Shown here: one piece after another, positions 1 through 6,810 of the stretch
Numbering within the stretch: position 1 is the first letter of the stretch
Layout: each line of letters opens with the position of its first letter
Assembly: GCF_011090385.1 (NCBI RefSeq)
Contig: NZ_SEWW01000007.1
Location: 1-64,000, forward strand
DNA from: Aquirufa beregesia
GTDB taxonomy: Bacteria; Bacteroidota; Bacteroidia; Cytophagales; Spirosomataceae
Length of the DNA stretch: 64,000 nucleotides
Direction of reading: 5' to 3'
Translations under genes and position numbers: made by a program
The notes under the pieces: generated by a model
Seen by the model: only the letters and a program-made list of their open reading frames with translations
Told to the model about the DNA's origin: nothing
The model's database searches: none

Positions 1-41
1 GTTTGGAGATAATTTGAGAAAATAAACTTATGTTTGCCATG

Positions 42-101
42 GGAAGAGGGTTAGTTTTTTTGTGCACCTCAAAGTTAATTGAGTTAAAAAACTTCTCTTC
101 C
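42..101. repeat. Imperfect inverted repeat, possible attC-like element 1
   Basis: The left arm (GGAAGAGGGTTAGTTTTTT at 42-60) pairs imperfectly with the right arm (AAAAAACTTCTCTTCC at 86-101). The interior contains TTTTTTGTGCACCTCAAAG, similar to the AGTTTTGTGC-CTC-AAA stretch in the clearer elements downstream of 1160 and 5778. It precedes the first gene of the cassette-like series. The assignment is weak because the window edge may cut the element. Confidence 0.3.
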
Positions 102-179
102 TTTTTTAATCGTTTAGGACGCTATTGAACAGAAATCATTAATTATATAAGATTCTCCACTAAACCTGAGTACTTCAAG

Positions 180-1160
180 TTGTTTGAGTGGACGTTTGAT
201 CTTTATAAAAATTGTATTAGTTCAGACAAGCAACAGATCATTAAAGTCCTAGCAGATTCATTTGACGACATTTCAAGTACCGACATGAAGTGGATGACAA
301 ATGTATTGACACAGCCAGACGAAAAAGAATTTTCAGAAAGGGACAAAATAAGTTACTACTTCAAGGTAATTGACGAAACTTTGGAAGGAGCTTTTAAACC
401 TCGCCTCAAATTACTTGACAAGCTTGTTAACTTTAAATTACACGGTAATATTCCTGACAATTCAGGAGCTGACTTTGGGAAAGTAATAAGAGATTTTCCA
501 ACTCAAGTAAAAAGCGATACTATTCTCTTTCTAGAAGACCCTTTTTTTTCAATCTCGACAAACCAGTGGAGAAATATAGCAGCCCACAAATCCTTTACCA
601 TTAACAAAAATGACATTGTAGTTGAATATGGAAGAAACACCATACAATCGCTTTCATTATCATATGAGGATTTCTATAAAATCGTTCATTGGACTCAAGA
701 CATATATCGAGTAATCCGATTTGGGCAAGTATTAACAGACCTAAACCACATAGAAGAAATAGTTTCCGAATTGGGTGGCACAGAAAATATGAACATCAGA
801 TTCGAGTCCTCGCTTCTGCATATTATACATAACATGCAAATTGTAGGATTTGAATTTGTATCAAATGAAGAACAGAATGAGATATTTTGTCTAAATGTTA
901 AAGGAAAAAGCGATCATGACGTGAAATCTTCTTTAATTCATGCTTCGCAGTGTTTAGACCAACTTTCATGTGCTATTTACGATGACAAGTTTATCAAAGA
1001 CAATTTTAAAAAAGCTAAAATATGTATCGTTGACAACAACAGAAATACACTTGCATCTGCGACAATATCTATCGAAGTAGCGGTAAATAGGGCAAAAGGA
1101 AGGCTGACCCTTGATGAATATTTGAGCAAAATGGAATTCGACATTAAAAACCCCGCCTAA
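180..1160 (+). CDS. Hypothetical protein with HEPN-type RNxxxH motif
   Basis: This protein of about 326 aa is not one I recognise as a named family. It is soluble, with no signal peptide or membrane segment. Around residues 124-140 it carries STNQWRNIAAHKSF; R131-N-I-A-A-H136 fits the R(N/D/H)x3-4H signature of HEPN domains, many of which are RNases in toxin-antitoxin and abortive-infection systems. A HEPN role is inference from one motif. There is no in-frame ATG after the upstream stop at 126-128, so the start is TTG at 180 or the rare ATT/ATC a little upstream, or the 5' end is truncated. The stop codon lies inside the perfect hairpin at 1148-1186. The position as first member of an attC-like-separated gene series fits an accessory or defence gene. 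Confidence 0.6.
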   Translation: MFEWTFDLYKNCISSDKQQIIKVLADSFDDISSTDMKWMTNVLTQPDEKEFSERDKISYYFKVIDETLEGAFKPRLKLLDKLVNFKLHGNIPDNSGADFGKVIRDFPTQVKSDTILFLEDPFFSISTNQWRNIAAHKSFTINKNDIVVEYGRNTIQSLSLSYEDFYKIVHWTQDIYRVIRFGQVLTDLNHIEEIVSELGGTENMNIRFESSLLHIIHNMQIVGFEFVSNEEQNEIFCLNVKGKSDHDVKSSLIHASQCLDQLSCAIYDDKFIKDNFKKAKICIVDNNRNTLASATISIEVAVNRAKGRLTLDEYLSKMEFDIKNPA

Positions 1161-1310
1161 CACGGGTTTTGCGTTAGGCGGGGTTTCGTACTCCGTTTGA
1201 AGCTTTTGCATATATTTGAGTTCGGTTCTTCGTATCAAGTTCAGTGCTGACAGACAGTTTTGTGCCTCGAAATCGACAACTTCTTGTCGCTGCCAATCGT
1301 CAGTAGTTAC
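1148..1310. repeat. attC-like element 2 with perfect 14-bp hairpin
   Basis: A perfect 14-bp inverted repeat (AAACCCCGCCTAAC at 1148-1161, GTTAGGCGGGGTTT at 1173-1186, 11-nt loop) holds the stop codon of the preceding gene. Its inner boxes GCCTAAC and GTTAGGC match the integron attC consensus RYYYAAC/GTTRRRY. From 1229 it shares TTCGTATCAAGTTC and AGTTTTGTGC with the element at 5786-5930. It could equally act as a rho-independent terminator, though the T-tract is only three long. No integrase lies in the window. Confidence 0.5.
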
Positions 1311-1341
1311 TTTTAATTAACATTCAACTAAGAAAATAAAA

Positions 1342-2202
1342 ATGAGTCATTCCATCAGAACTAAGTTTGCCATATTGATTTTCAGTTTCATTTTACCGAA
1401 TTCGGTTTTTTCTCAGTCAGACCTCAAAGTTATTGACTATGGAAATAATAAAGAAGCTGGAAACTTTATCAGTATACATGGAGTTAAACAATACTTTGAA
1501 ATATATGGGCAAGGAACTCCTCTTGTATTAATCCACGGTAATGGAGGAAACATCGCTTATATGAAACCTCAAATCGAATTCTTCGCTAAAAAATACAAGG
1601 TAATTGTTATGGACTGCAGAGGAAGAGGGAAAAGTGAACTCGGAAAAGACAGTCTTACGTATAATCAAATTACAAAAGATATTGTTGGTATTTTAGACTA
1701 TTTGCAACTTGACTCAACTTATGTTGTGGGAAGAAGTGACGGTGGAATTATTGCTTTGTTAATGGCAATTTATCATCCTGAAAAAGTAAAAAAGCTAGTT
1801 TCATTTGCTGCTAATCTTACGCCTGACACCTTAGCCCTTTATTCTTCTTTCTATAATGAAGTAGTACGTGATAGAAAATTAGCGGACCAAATGCTTGTGA
1901 AAAATGATAATTCTCAAAACTGGAAGGTGATACAACAACGAAATCGTATGATGGAGTTTCAACCACATATATCAGCCAGCGATTTACAAAAAATCAAATG
2001 TCCTGTATTAGTTATGTCAACAGATAGAGATGTAATCCGGGAAGAACATACTGTTTCTATTTACAGGAATATTAAAAAAGCAAATCTGTGTATCTTAACT
2101 GGAGAAAATCATTACGTTTCAAAAAATAATCCCGAATTGTTTAATACAACAGTTCAGAAATACTTAGAGGAAACTTACAAAGGGGAAGAATTGAGACAAT
2201 GA
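1342..2202 (+). CDS. Secreted alpha/beta hydrolase
   Basis: This 286-aa alpha/beta-hydrolase-fold enzyme starts at ATG with an N-terminal Sec signal (hydrophobic IRTKFAILIFSFILPNSVFSQ), so it is probably periplasmic or exported. The oxyanion region is LVLIHGNGGN, the nucleophile elbow VVGRSDGG has the GxSxG form (G-R-S-D-G), the likely acid is in MSTDRDVIREEH, and the catalytic His is probably in TGENHYVS near residue 256. The family includes esterases, lipases and haloalkane-type hydrolases; the substrate cannot be inferred. The gene sits alone between two attC-like elements, like a gene cassette, and has no obvious partner. Confidence 0.8.
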   Translation: MSHSIRTKFAILIFSFILPNSVFSQSDLKVIDYGNNKEAGNFISIHGVKQYFEIYGQGTPLVLIHGNGGNIAYMKPQIEFFAKKYKVIVMDCRGRGKSELGKDSLTYNQITKDIVGILDYLQLDSTYVVGRSDGGIIALLMAIYHPEKVKKLVSFAANLTPDTLALYSSFYNEVVRDRKLADQMLVKNDNSQNWKVIQQRNRMMEFQPHISASDLQKIKCPVLVMSTDRDVIREEHTVSIYRNIKKANLCILTGENHYVSKNNPELFNTTVQKYLEETYKGEELRQ

Positions 2203-2210
2203 AAAATAAA

Positions 2211-2300
2211 GCTGCTGCTTACAGCGGTTTGGCTTAATGGCGGGCTAAGAGTTTTGTGTTTCTAAATCCACCACCTTCGCCAAGCCGTTAGCAGTCATTG
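2211..2300. repeat. attC-like element 3
   Basis: The arms CTGCTTACAGCGGTTTGGC (2215-2233) and GCCAAGCCGTTAGCAG (2279-2294) form an imperfect inverted repeat. The central part carries AGTTTTGTGTTTCTAAATC, related to the AGTTTTGTGC stretch of the other elements. It starts 8 bases after the hydrolase stop and ends about 38 bases before the next start codon, which is the geometry of a cassette-borne attC. No integrase is present here. Confidence 0.45.
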
Positions 2301-2337
2301 TAAAGTGACACCGAATTGAAATGAACATTCGTAAATT

Positions 2338-2830
2338 ATGAAAACAGAAAACACTCTATTTGCTGACCTAAAACTTGTAAAAGAATTGGTTTATGACAAA
2401 TGTGGTTTCGTGTTGACAAACCTAAAATTAAATTCAGAAAGTTTAGAATATGGAGCTTGCTCATTTGAGCTTAACGGACATAAAATAGAACTTTGTAACT
2501 ATTTGGAAACGAAATGAAAATGGAATAACTGAACCTTTTGACATTTTGGACGACGTAGATTTTATCGTTATTACATCAAAAAATGGCAACAATACAGGAC
2601 AATTTATTTTCCCAACATCTGTTTTGGCAAACAAAGGAATTATTTCACAAAATGGAAAAGACGAAAAGCGTGGAATTCGGGTTTATCCCAATTGGGATAT
2701 CGTAAGAAATAAACAAGCAGAAAAAACTCAAAATTGGCAGAGAAAATATTTTGTAACAATTGGGAGTGACAATTCTGCAGAACTCGACTTGACCCAAAAA
2801 ATATTTGACAAAATATACGAAAACGGATAG
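2338..2830 (+). pseudogene. mepB: mepB-family gene with internal deletion and frameshift
   Basis: From ATG 2338 the frame encodes MKTENTLFADLKLVKELVYD and then CGFVLTNL...YGACSFELNGHKIEL before TGA at 2515-2517. The next frame continues the same family: VTIWKRNENGITEPFDILD, then GQFIFPTSVLANKGIISQNG, RGIRVYPNWD and KTQNWQRKYF. This is the order of conserved blocks in MepB-type proteins (the gene next to the Staphylococcus mepA efflux pump; function poorly known). The usual block between ELNG.KI and QFVT.WKR, roughly 14 residues, is missing, and the junction is out of frame. An intact protein cannot be made without frameshifting. The gene lies directly after an attC-like element. The family assignment is from memory of the conserved blocks. 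Confidence 0.7.
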
Positions 2831-2872
2831 CGAAAATAATAACGAACGCTAATAGTATTTTGGCAAAAGTGT

Positions 2873-3190
2873 CGGCTGAAGTTAACTTAGGTTCTTGAAG
2901 TCAAATTTAATTTTTAACATGGGATTGCAAATCCCTATTATATGTCATTCGACATGACCCTTCGGAACATATCGAACAGCGGCTGAAGTTGGCTGAGGCT
3001 TTCGAAGCCAAATTAAATTTTAACACGGGATTTCAAATCCCTATTATCTATCGTTCGACATTACCCTTTGGAACATATCGAACAGCGGCTGAAGTTGGCT
3101 GAGGTTCTCGAAGCCAAATTAAATTTTAACACGGGATTTCAAATCCCTATTATCTATCGTTCGACATTACCCTTTGGAACATATCAAACA
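2873..3190. repeat. Tandem repeat, three units of 106-107 bp
   Basis: GGAACATATC recurs at 2964, 3070 and 3176, and GGCTGAAGTT at 2874, 2981 and 3087, giving a period of 106-107 bp. Units two and three are almost identical; the first is more diverged. Each contains the palindrome GGGATTTCAAATCCC (variant in unit one) and a GGCTGAGGYTCTCGAAGCC hairpin that also ends the larger dispersed repeat next door. With the dispersed repeat it fills the gene-free stretch 2831-3436. I see no open frame running through the units. Confidence 0.85.
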
Positions 3191-3195
3191 GCAGC

Positions 3196-3348
3196 TAGAT
3201 TCCATGCATCTACATAAGCGGGGGGAATATCGATCTACTGATAATCTGTAAGATTTGCCCTTGTTTTTGGTCGAAAAATGTTAGGTTTGCGCCTAACGCT
3301 GTCAAGGTTTTAAACCTTGACAGCGTTGGCTGAGGCTCTCGAAGCCAA
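3196..3348. repeat. Dispersed repeat, left copy
   Basis: This 153-bp block starts TAGATTCCATGCATCTACAT and ends in a GGCTGAGGCTCTCGAAGCC hairpin. A second copy at 10531-10700 is in the same orientation. The copies match nearly base for base apart from small changes after CTGTAAGATT, a few substitutions and a short duplication at the end of the right copy. Together they bracket the Fic/DUF4062/ABC-3C/IS256 block. The 33-bp REP-like palindrome is nested inside each copy. Confidence 0.85.
3295..3327. repeat. REP-like 33-bp palindrome, copy 1
   Basis: AACGCTGTCAAGGTTT (3295-3310) and its exact reverse complement (3312-3327) are separated by one base. Copies lie at 10629-10661, 30191-30223 and 42301-42333. 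It is directly preceded by a smaller hairpin (TTAGG at 3281, CCTAA at 3292). Confidence 0.9.
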
Positions 3349-3376
3349 TGTTTATTGTATGCGGTGAAAAAATAAG

Positions 3377-3416
3377 TTATTCACCGCAAATTTGCGGTGA
3401 ATAATAGATATATTTG
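3377..3416 (+). promoter_or_regulatory. 28-bp palindromic operator plus TAnnTTTG promoter for fic
   Basis: TTATTCACCGCAAA (3377-3390) is followed immediately by its exact reverse complement (3391-3404), a 28-bp perfect palindrome. An extra half-site, GCGGTGAAAAAATAA, lies just upstream from 3361. TATATTTG (3409-3416) matches the Bacteroidota -7 box TAnnTTTG, and the fic ATG follows 20 bases later. Overlap of palindrome and promoter core suggests repression, perhaps by the Fic protein itself through its C-terminal helix-turn-helix-like domain. That last point is inference. Confidence 0.65.
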
Positions 3417-3436
3417 TCGCATACTATTTTTGAGCC

Positions 3437-4543
3437 ATGGTAAAGTATATCTACGAAAATATAAATTGGACCAACTTTTCTTGGCAAGACAAAGCTATCA
3501 ATACGGTGTTTGGCGAAGTGAAACTGATGCAAGGGAAAATCATCGGACAAATGAACGCTTTGGGATTTTCAGCTAAAGAAGAAGCTACACTTACTGCCTT
3601 AACATTAGATGTGGTAAAATCGAGCGAAATAGAAGGCGAATTATTGAATTATGACCAAGTTCGTTCCTCTATCGCAAGACGATTAGGCATCAACACCGCA
3701 GGAATTATACCAAGCAGTCGCCATATTGAGGGAATTGTAGAAATGATGCTTGATGCAACCCAATGCTACACATTGCCATTAACGGAAAAGCGCTTGTTTG
3801 GATGGCACGCAGCACTTTTCCCAACAGGATACAGTGGACCCTATCAAATAGAAGTTGGTAAATACCGAACAGGTGAAATGCAGGTTGTCTCAGGTGCCAT
3901 GGGCAAAGAGAAAATACACTATGAAGCCGTAGAACCCAAATTGGTGAAATCTGAAATGGACAAGTTTTTAGATTGGTTCAACAACAACAATCAGCTTGAC
4001 CCTGTTATAAAAGCCGCTATTGCTCACTTTTGGTTTATCATTATTCATCCCTTTGATGATGGAAATGGACGAATTGGGCGAGCCATATCGGATATGTTAT
4101 TGGCACGTGCTGAAAGCAGTGGCGAACGTTTTTATAGTATGTCGAGCCAGATTTTAGTAGAAAGGAAACGCTACTATGAAGTGTTACAAAAAGAGCAACA
4201 CAGCACAGGCGACATTACAGAATGGCTTGAATGGTTTTTACATTGTTTGAAAAACGCCATGTTAAACACCGAAAATACTACGCAACGCATTTTGCGAAAA
4301 GCCGAATTTTGGAAACTGTACGAAAACACAGCCATCAACGAACGTCAAAGAACTATGTTGAATATGCTCTTTGACGGCTTTGACGGAAAACTGCAATCAT
4401 CAAAATGGGCGAAGATTACGAGGGTTTCAACTGACACGGCATTACGTGACATAAAAGACTTGATAGAAAAAGGAATCTTGCAAGTAACAAACGAAGGTGG
4501 ACGAAATGCCAATTATGTACTTGTTGATTTTACACGCAACTAA
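3437..4543 (+). CDS. Fic family AMP-transferase, class II, with C-terminal wHTH
   Basis: This 368-aa Fic protein would transfer AMP (or another nucleotide moiety) from NTP to target proteins. The catalytic motif HPFDDGNGRIGR is at residues 204-215 and is complete (His204, Asp/Gly/Asn/Gly/Arg). The N-terminal inhibitory motif (S/T)xxxE(G/N) is seen as S62-S-E-I-E66-G67, which makes it an auto-inhibited class II Fic. The C-terminal about 80 residues (RQRTMLNMLFDGFDGKL, then TRVSTDTALRDIKDLIEKG) look like a winged-helix DNA-binding domain, as in many Fic proteins of this architecture. It starts at ATG 3437 behind a palindromic operator, so autoregulation is plausible. It sits singly in a defence-like region; no separate antitoxin gene is seen, which fits the built-in inhibitory helix. 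Confidence 0.93.
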   Translation: MVKYIYENINWTNFSWQDKAINTVFGEVKLMQGKIIGQMNALGFSAKEEATLTALTLDVVKSSEIEGELLNYDQVRSSIARRLGINTAGIIPSSRHIEGIVEMMLDATQCYTLPLTEKRLFGWHAALFPTGYSGPYQIEVGKYRTGEMQVVSGAMGKEKIHYEAVEPKLVKSEMDKFLDWFNNNNQLDPVIKAAIAHFWFIIIHPFDDGNGRIGRAISDMLLARAESSGERFYSMSSQILVERKRYYEVLQKEQHSTGDITEWLEWFLHCLKNAMLNTENTTQRILRKAEFWKLYENTAINERQRTMLNMLFDGFDGKLQSSKWAKITRVSTDTALRDIKDLIEKGILQVTNEGGRNANYVLVDFTRN

Positions 4544-4576
4544 AAAAACGGCAAAAAGAGGGCACCTAAGTCATTT

Positions 4577-4602
4577 CAAGGTTTTAAAACTTGGCAGCAC
4601 TG
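4577..4602. repeat. Degenerate REP-like palindrome
   Basis: TCAAGGTTTTAAAACTTGGC in the 257-bp gap after fic is a decayed form of the 33-bp palindrome. The core CAAGGTTTTAAAA and the right part TTGGCAGC remain recognisable. The rest of the gap (4544-4800) shows no gene or strong promoter match. Confidence 0.5.
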
Positions 4603-4800
4603 ATGGGGAAATTCATACTGTTGGCTAAAATGACCATTCAGTAAATAATCGGTCTTTGGGATTATTTATAAATTAAATTGCATATTTTTCGGGAGTAATC
4701 ATTCGAAACAAAGCTTTAATCATTCGCTCAATGATTGGAGGGTGAAATGGAAGGTTATTATTGGGGTAAGTGAGTTATGGTCAATTAGTAATAGATATAT

Positions 4801-5778
4801 ATGGCAAAACCAAGAGTATTTGTAAGTTCAACTTATTATGACTTGAAATATATAAGAGAGAATTTAAAATATTTCATTAAAACTATTGGTTATGAACCAG
4901 TATTAAGTGAAGATGGAGATGTTTTTTATAATCCTAAGAATCACACGCACGATTCATGTTTGACAGAAGTTCCTGCTTGTCAAATTTTTATACTTATAAT
5001 TGGTGGACGGTTTGGGGGGCAATACATAAATGGGAAAAAATCTATTACGAATATGGAGTATGAAATTGCCATTAAGGAGAAAGTCCCAGTATTCGCATTA
5101 GTAGAAATCGCAATTTTAGGCGAACATAAAGTTTACAGTGACAATGTAAAGAACAACAAAAAAGTCAAGGCTGAGGAAATTTGTTACCCATCGGTTGACA
5201 ATGTGAAAATATTTGAATTTATTGATGAAGTTAGAAAACATACTGTAAACAACGCTATTGTGCCATTTCGAGATTTTACTGATATTGAGACCTATTTGAA
5301 AAAACAATGGGCGGGTATGATGTTTAGTTTTTTAAATGATAAAATACAAGAAAATCGAGTTGCAAATACCCTCGAAGAAATAAGTAAAGTGAATCAAAAA
5401 ATAGAAGTACTAACCACTCAAATATTGAAGTCAGTTGGAAAGGATTTACAATTCGTAACAGTTCTATTATATGAAAGTATGATTGGAAACGAAAGCTATC
5501 GAGCCATGACACATTTCAGAGATGAAAAGAAAAGTGCTTATGTAAAAACGAATCCAATTGACTTCTTGAAATCCAATTCATTTGATGAGCTTGCAAAAAA
5601 TCTTGGTGTAAACCTTAAAATTGTTGACTCTGACTTTACAGTTAGTTCATCAGGTGAAATAGACTCTTATTATTACAAACAATGTGTAAAGAATTATGAA
5701 ATAATAAAAGAAGATTTTAATAGAATTTTAAATGAAAATAATTTGACCATCGAAAAATATATTAAAGAAATGAATTAA
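4801..5778 (+). CDS. DUF4062 domain protein
   Basis: This 325-aa soluble protein has an N-terminal DUF4062 domain at about residues 3-110. It opens with KPRVFVSSTYYDL and includes GYEPVLSEDGDVFYNP, the hydrophobic strand CQIFILIIGGRFGGQY and the segment SITNMEYEIAIKEKVPVF. DUF4062 resembles a TIR/SLOG-like nucleotide-sensing fold and is often fused to or encoded near conflict-system modules; its activity here is unknown. Residues about 180-220 (NTLEEISKVNQKIEVLTTQI) look coiled-coil, and the C-terminal third is not recognised. It begins at ATG and stands alone, followed by an attC-like element and then the ABC-3C-like operon. A sensor or effector role in defence is inference from fold and location. 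Confidence 0.75.
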   Translation: MAKPRVFVSSTYYDLKYIRENLKYFIKTIGYEPVLSEDGDVFYNPKNHTHDSCLTEVPACQIFILIIGGRFGGQYINGKKSITNMEYEIAIKEKVPVFALVEIAILGEHKVYSDNVKNNKKVKAEEICYPSVDNVKIFEFIDEVRKHTVNNAIVPFRDFTDIETYLKKQWAGMMFSFLNDKIQENRVANTLEEISKVNQKIEVLTTQILKSVGKDLQFVTVLLYESMIGNESYRAMTHFRDEKKSAYVKTNPIDFLKSNSFDELAKNLGVNLKIVDSDFTVSSSGEIDSYYYKQCVKNYEIIKEDFNRILNENNLTIEKYIKEMN

Positions 5779-5785
5779 TAAATAA

Positions 5786-5930
5786 TTACGCTTGACTAAT
5801 CTACCCAAAAGTAAAGGTTCTATGGTTAAATGAAGCTTTGTGTTTCGTATCAAGTTCTGTTCTAATTAAAAGTTTTGTGCTCTGAATTTACCACTGCGCC
5901 AAACTTCAAGCCGTTAACGGTAACTCTACA
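5786..5930. repeat. attC-like element 4
   Basis: The stretch contains TTCGTATCAAGTTC (5844-5857) and AGTTTTGTGC (5871-5880), both also in element 2 at about 1230-1265. It ends with GCGCCAAACTTCAAGCCGTTAACGG split by short gaps, giving an imperfect match to TTACGCTTGA on the left side (about 5787-5796). It follows the DUF4062 stop directly and precedes the ABC-3C-like operon. It is less well preserved than element 2. Confidence 0.4.
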
Positions 5931-6048
5931 ACATCAGTGAAAACATTAATAGGTAGCGATAAAATAAACAACATGGCAACTTCGTCAAAACAGTTTTGAT
6001 TTTGCCTTACGCACTATCACATTTGTAACCAATTAAACTATAAATAAA

Positions 6049-6228
6049 ATGGAATTCACTTTATCAAACATTGCAGATATTTGCGGAATATTAGGTTTCA
6101 TCATAAGCTTATTAGCAATCGGTGGAGTAATTAGAATTAACAAAAGAATCAACTCAAACAAAGTAAGTGTTACAGGCAGTACTACAGTAGGCGGCGACTT
6201 TACGGGCAGAGACAAAACTACAAAATAA
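6049..6228 (+). CDS. Small membrane protein with VGGDFTGRD motif, first gene of ABC-3C-like operon
   Basis: This 59-aa open frame starts at ATG 6049. It has one membrane segment (about residues 8-28, IADICGILGFIISLLAIGGV), then a short basic linker (RINKRINSNK) and a C-terminal tail VSVTGSTTVGGDFTGRDKT. The next gene starts 5 bases after its stop and repeats the tail motif at its own N-terminus (VGGRFTGRDDNS). Shared short motifs in two adjacent proteins are typical of homotypic signalling partners such as RHIM-like or bacterial amyloid signalling sequences. This suggests a membrane effector recruited by the second protein. Function is inference; the coding potential and motif sharing are visible. 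Confidence 0.75.
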   Translation: MEFTLSNIADICGILGFIISLLAIGGVIRINKRINSNKVSVTGSTTVGGDFTGRDKTTK

Positions 6229-6233
6229 CAAGT

Positions 6234-6809
6234 ATGTCAAACAATAATATAGAAGTCAATGACTCAAGTGTTGGAGGACGGTTCACAGGTAGAGATGATA
6301 ACTCATTCAACATATCTAACACCTATGAACGTTCATTTTACTTACATGACTTGTATGAAAAATTTCAGAAAGAAATGGAGGCAGACAAAGAACTAAAAGT
6401 GATTTGTGAAGATTTAGATTATTTAAACTCACAAGTTGAAAATGAAGAAATGATTGGACTTGAAAACAAATTAATTGCTGGAGCAAAGCCACCAATGATT
6501 ATTAGATATGCCAAATACACTAAAGAAAAATTTCACAAAAAGCTAATGCTTACTTCACAATATTCTGTAGTTGCACAAGACATAAATGTTTACATCCTTT
6601 CAAAAATTCATAGAGGATTTATGATGGAAATTTACACTCTGATTTGCAACAATGAAGACGAGTCTAAAATACAAGCTGCGATTGCTGAAAGAATAATAAA
6701 TCCAGTTAAGGCGGAATTGGGTTTAAATCTGTTCAAGTATGACGAAGATGATATTATGGGGATGATATTTTTTCTAACAGGGAATTGCCACATAAAATGG
6801 ACTGCATAA
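6234..6809 (+). CDS. ABC-3C-like third component (signal/adaptor protein) with N-terminal VGGRFTGRD motif
   Basis: This 191-aa soluble protein has N-terminal residues 5-25 (IEVNDSSVGGRFTGRDDNS) that match the C-terminal tail of the preceding small membrane protein. The remainder is a largely helical domain (EKFQKEMEADKELKVICEDL, KFHKKLMLTSQYSVVAQDIN, then a C-terminal NPVKAELGLNLFKYDEDDIM). Ending in GMIFFLTGNCHIKW, it has the length and position of the C-terminal domain that defines the third component of ABC three-component systems. In classical ABC-3C loci this domain is fused to an effector domain; here the effector appears to be split off as the upstream membrane protein. The next gene begins one base after its stop. 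Family assignment is from operon context and general pattern, not from a search. Confidence 0.6.
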   Translation: MSNNNIEVNDSSVGGRFTGRDDNSFNISNTYERSFYLHDLYEKFQKEMEADKELKVICEDLDYLNSQVENEEMIGLENKLIAGAKPPMIIRYAKYTKEKFHKKLMLTSQYSVVAQDINVYILSKIHRGFMMEIYTLICNNEDESKIQAAIAERIINPVKAELGLNLFKYDEDDIMGMIFFLTGNCHIKWTA

Positions 6810-6810
6810 A

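Noticed and set aside
2873-3348. Possible CRISPR array
   Set aside because: The repeat unit is about 106 bp and the units are directly joined with no variable spacers. No cas genes are present.
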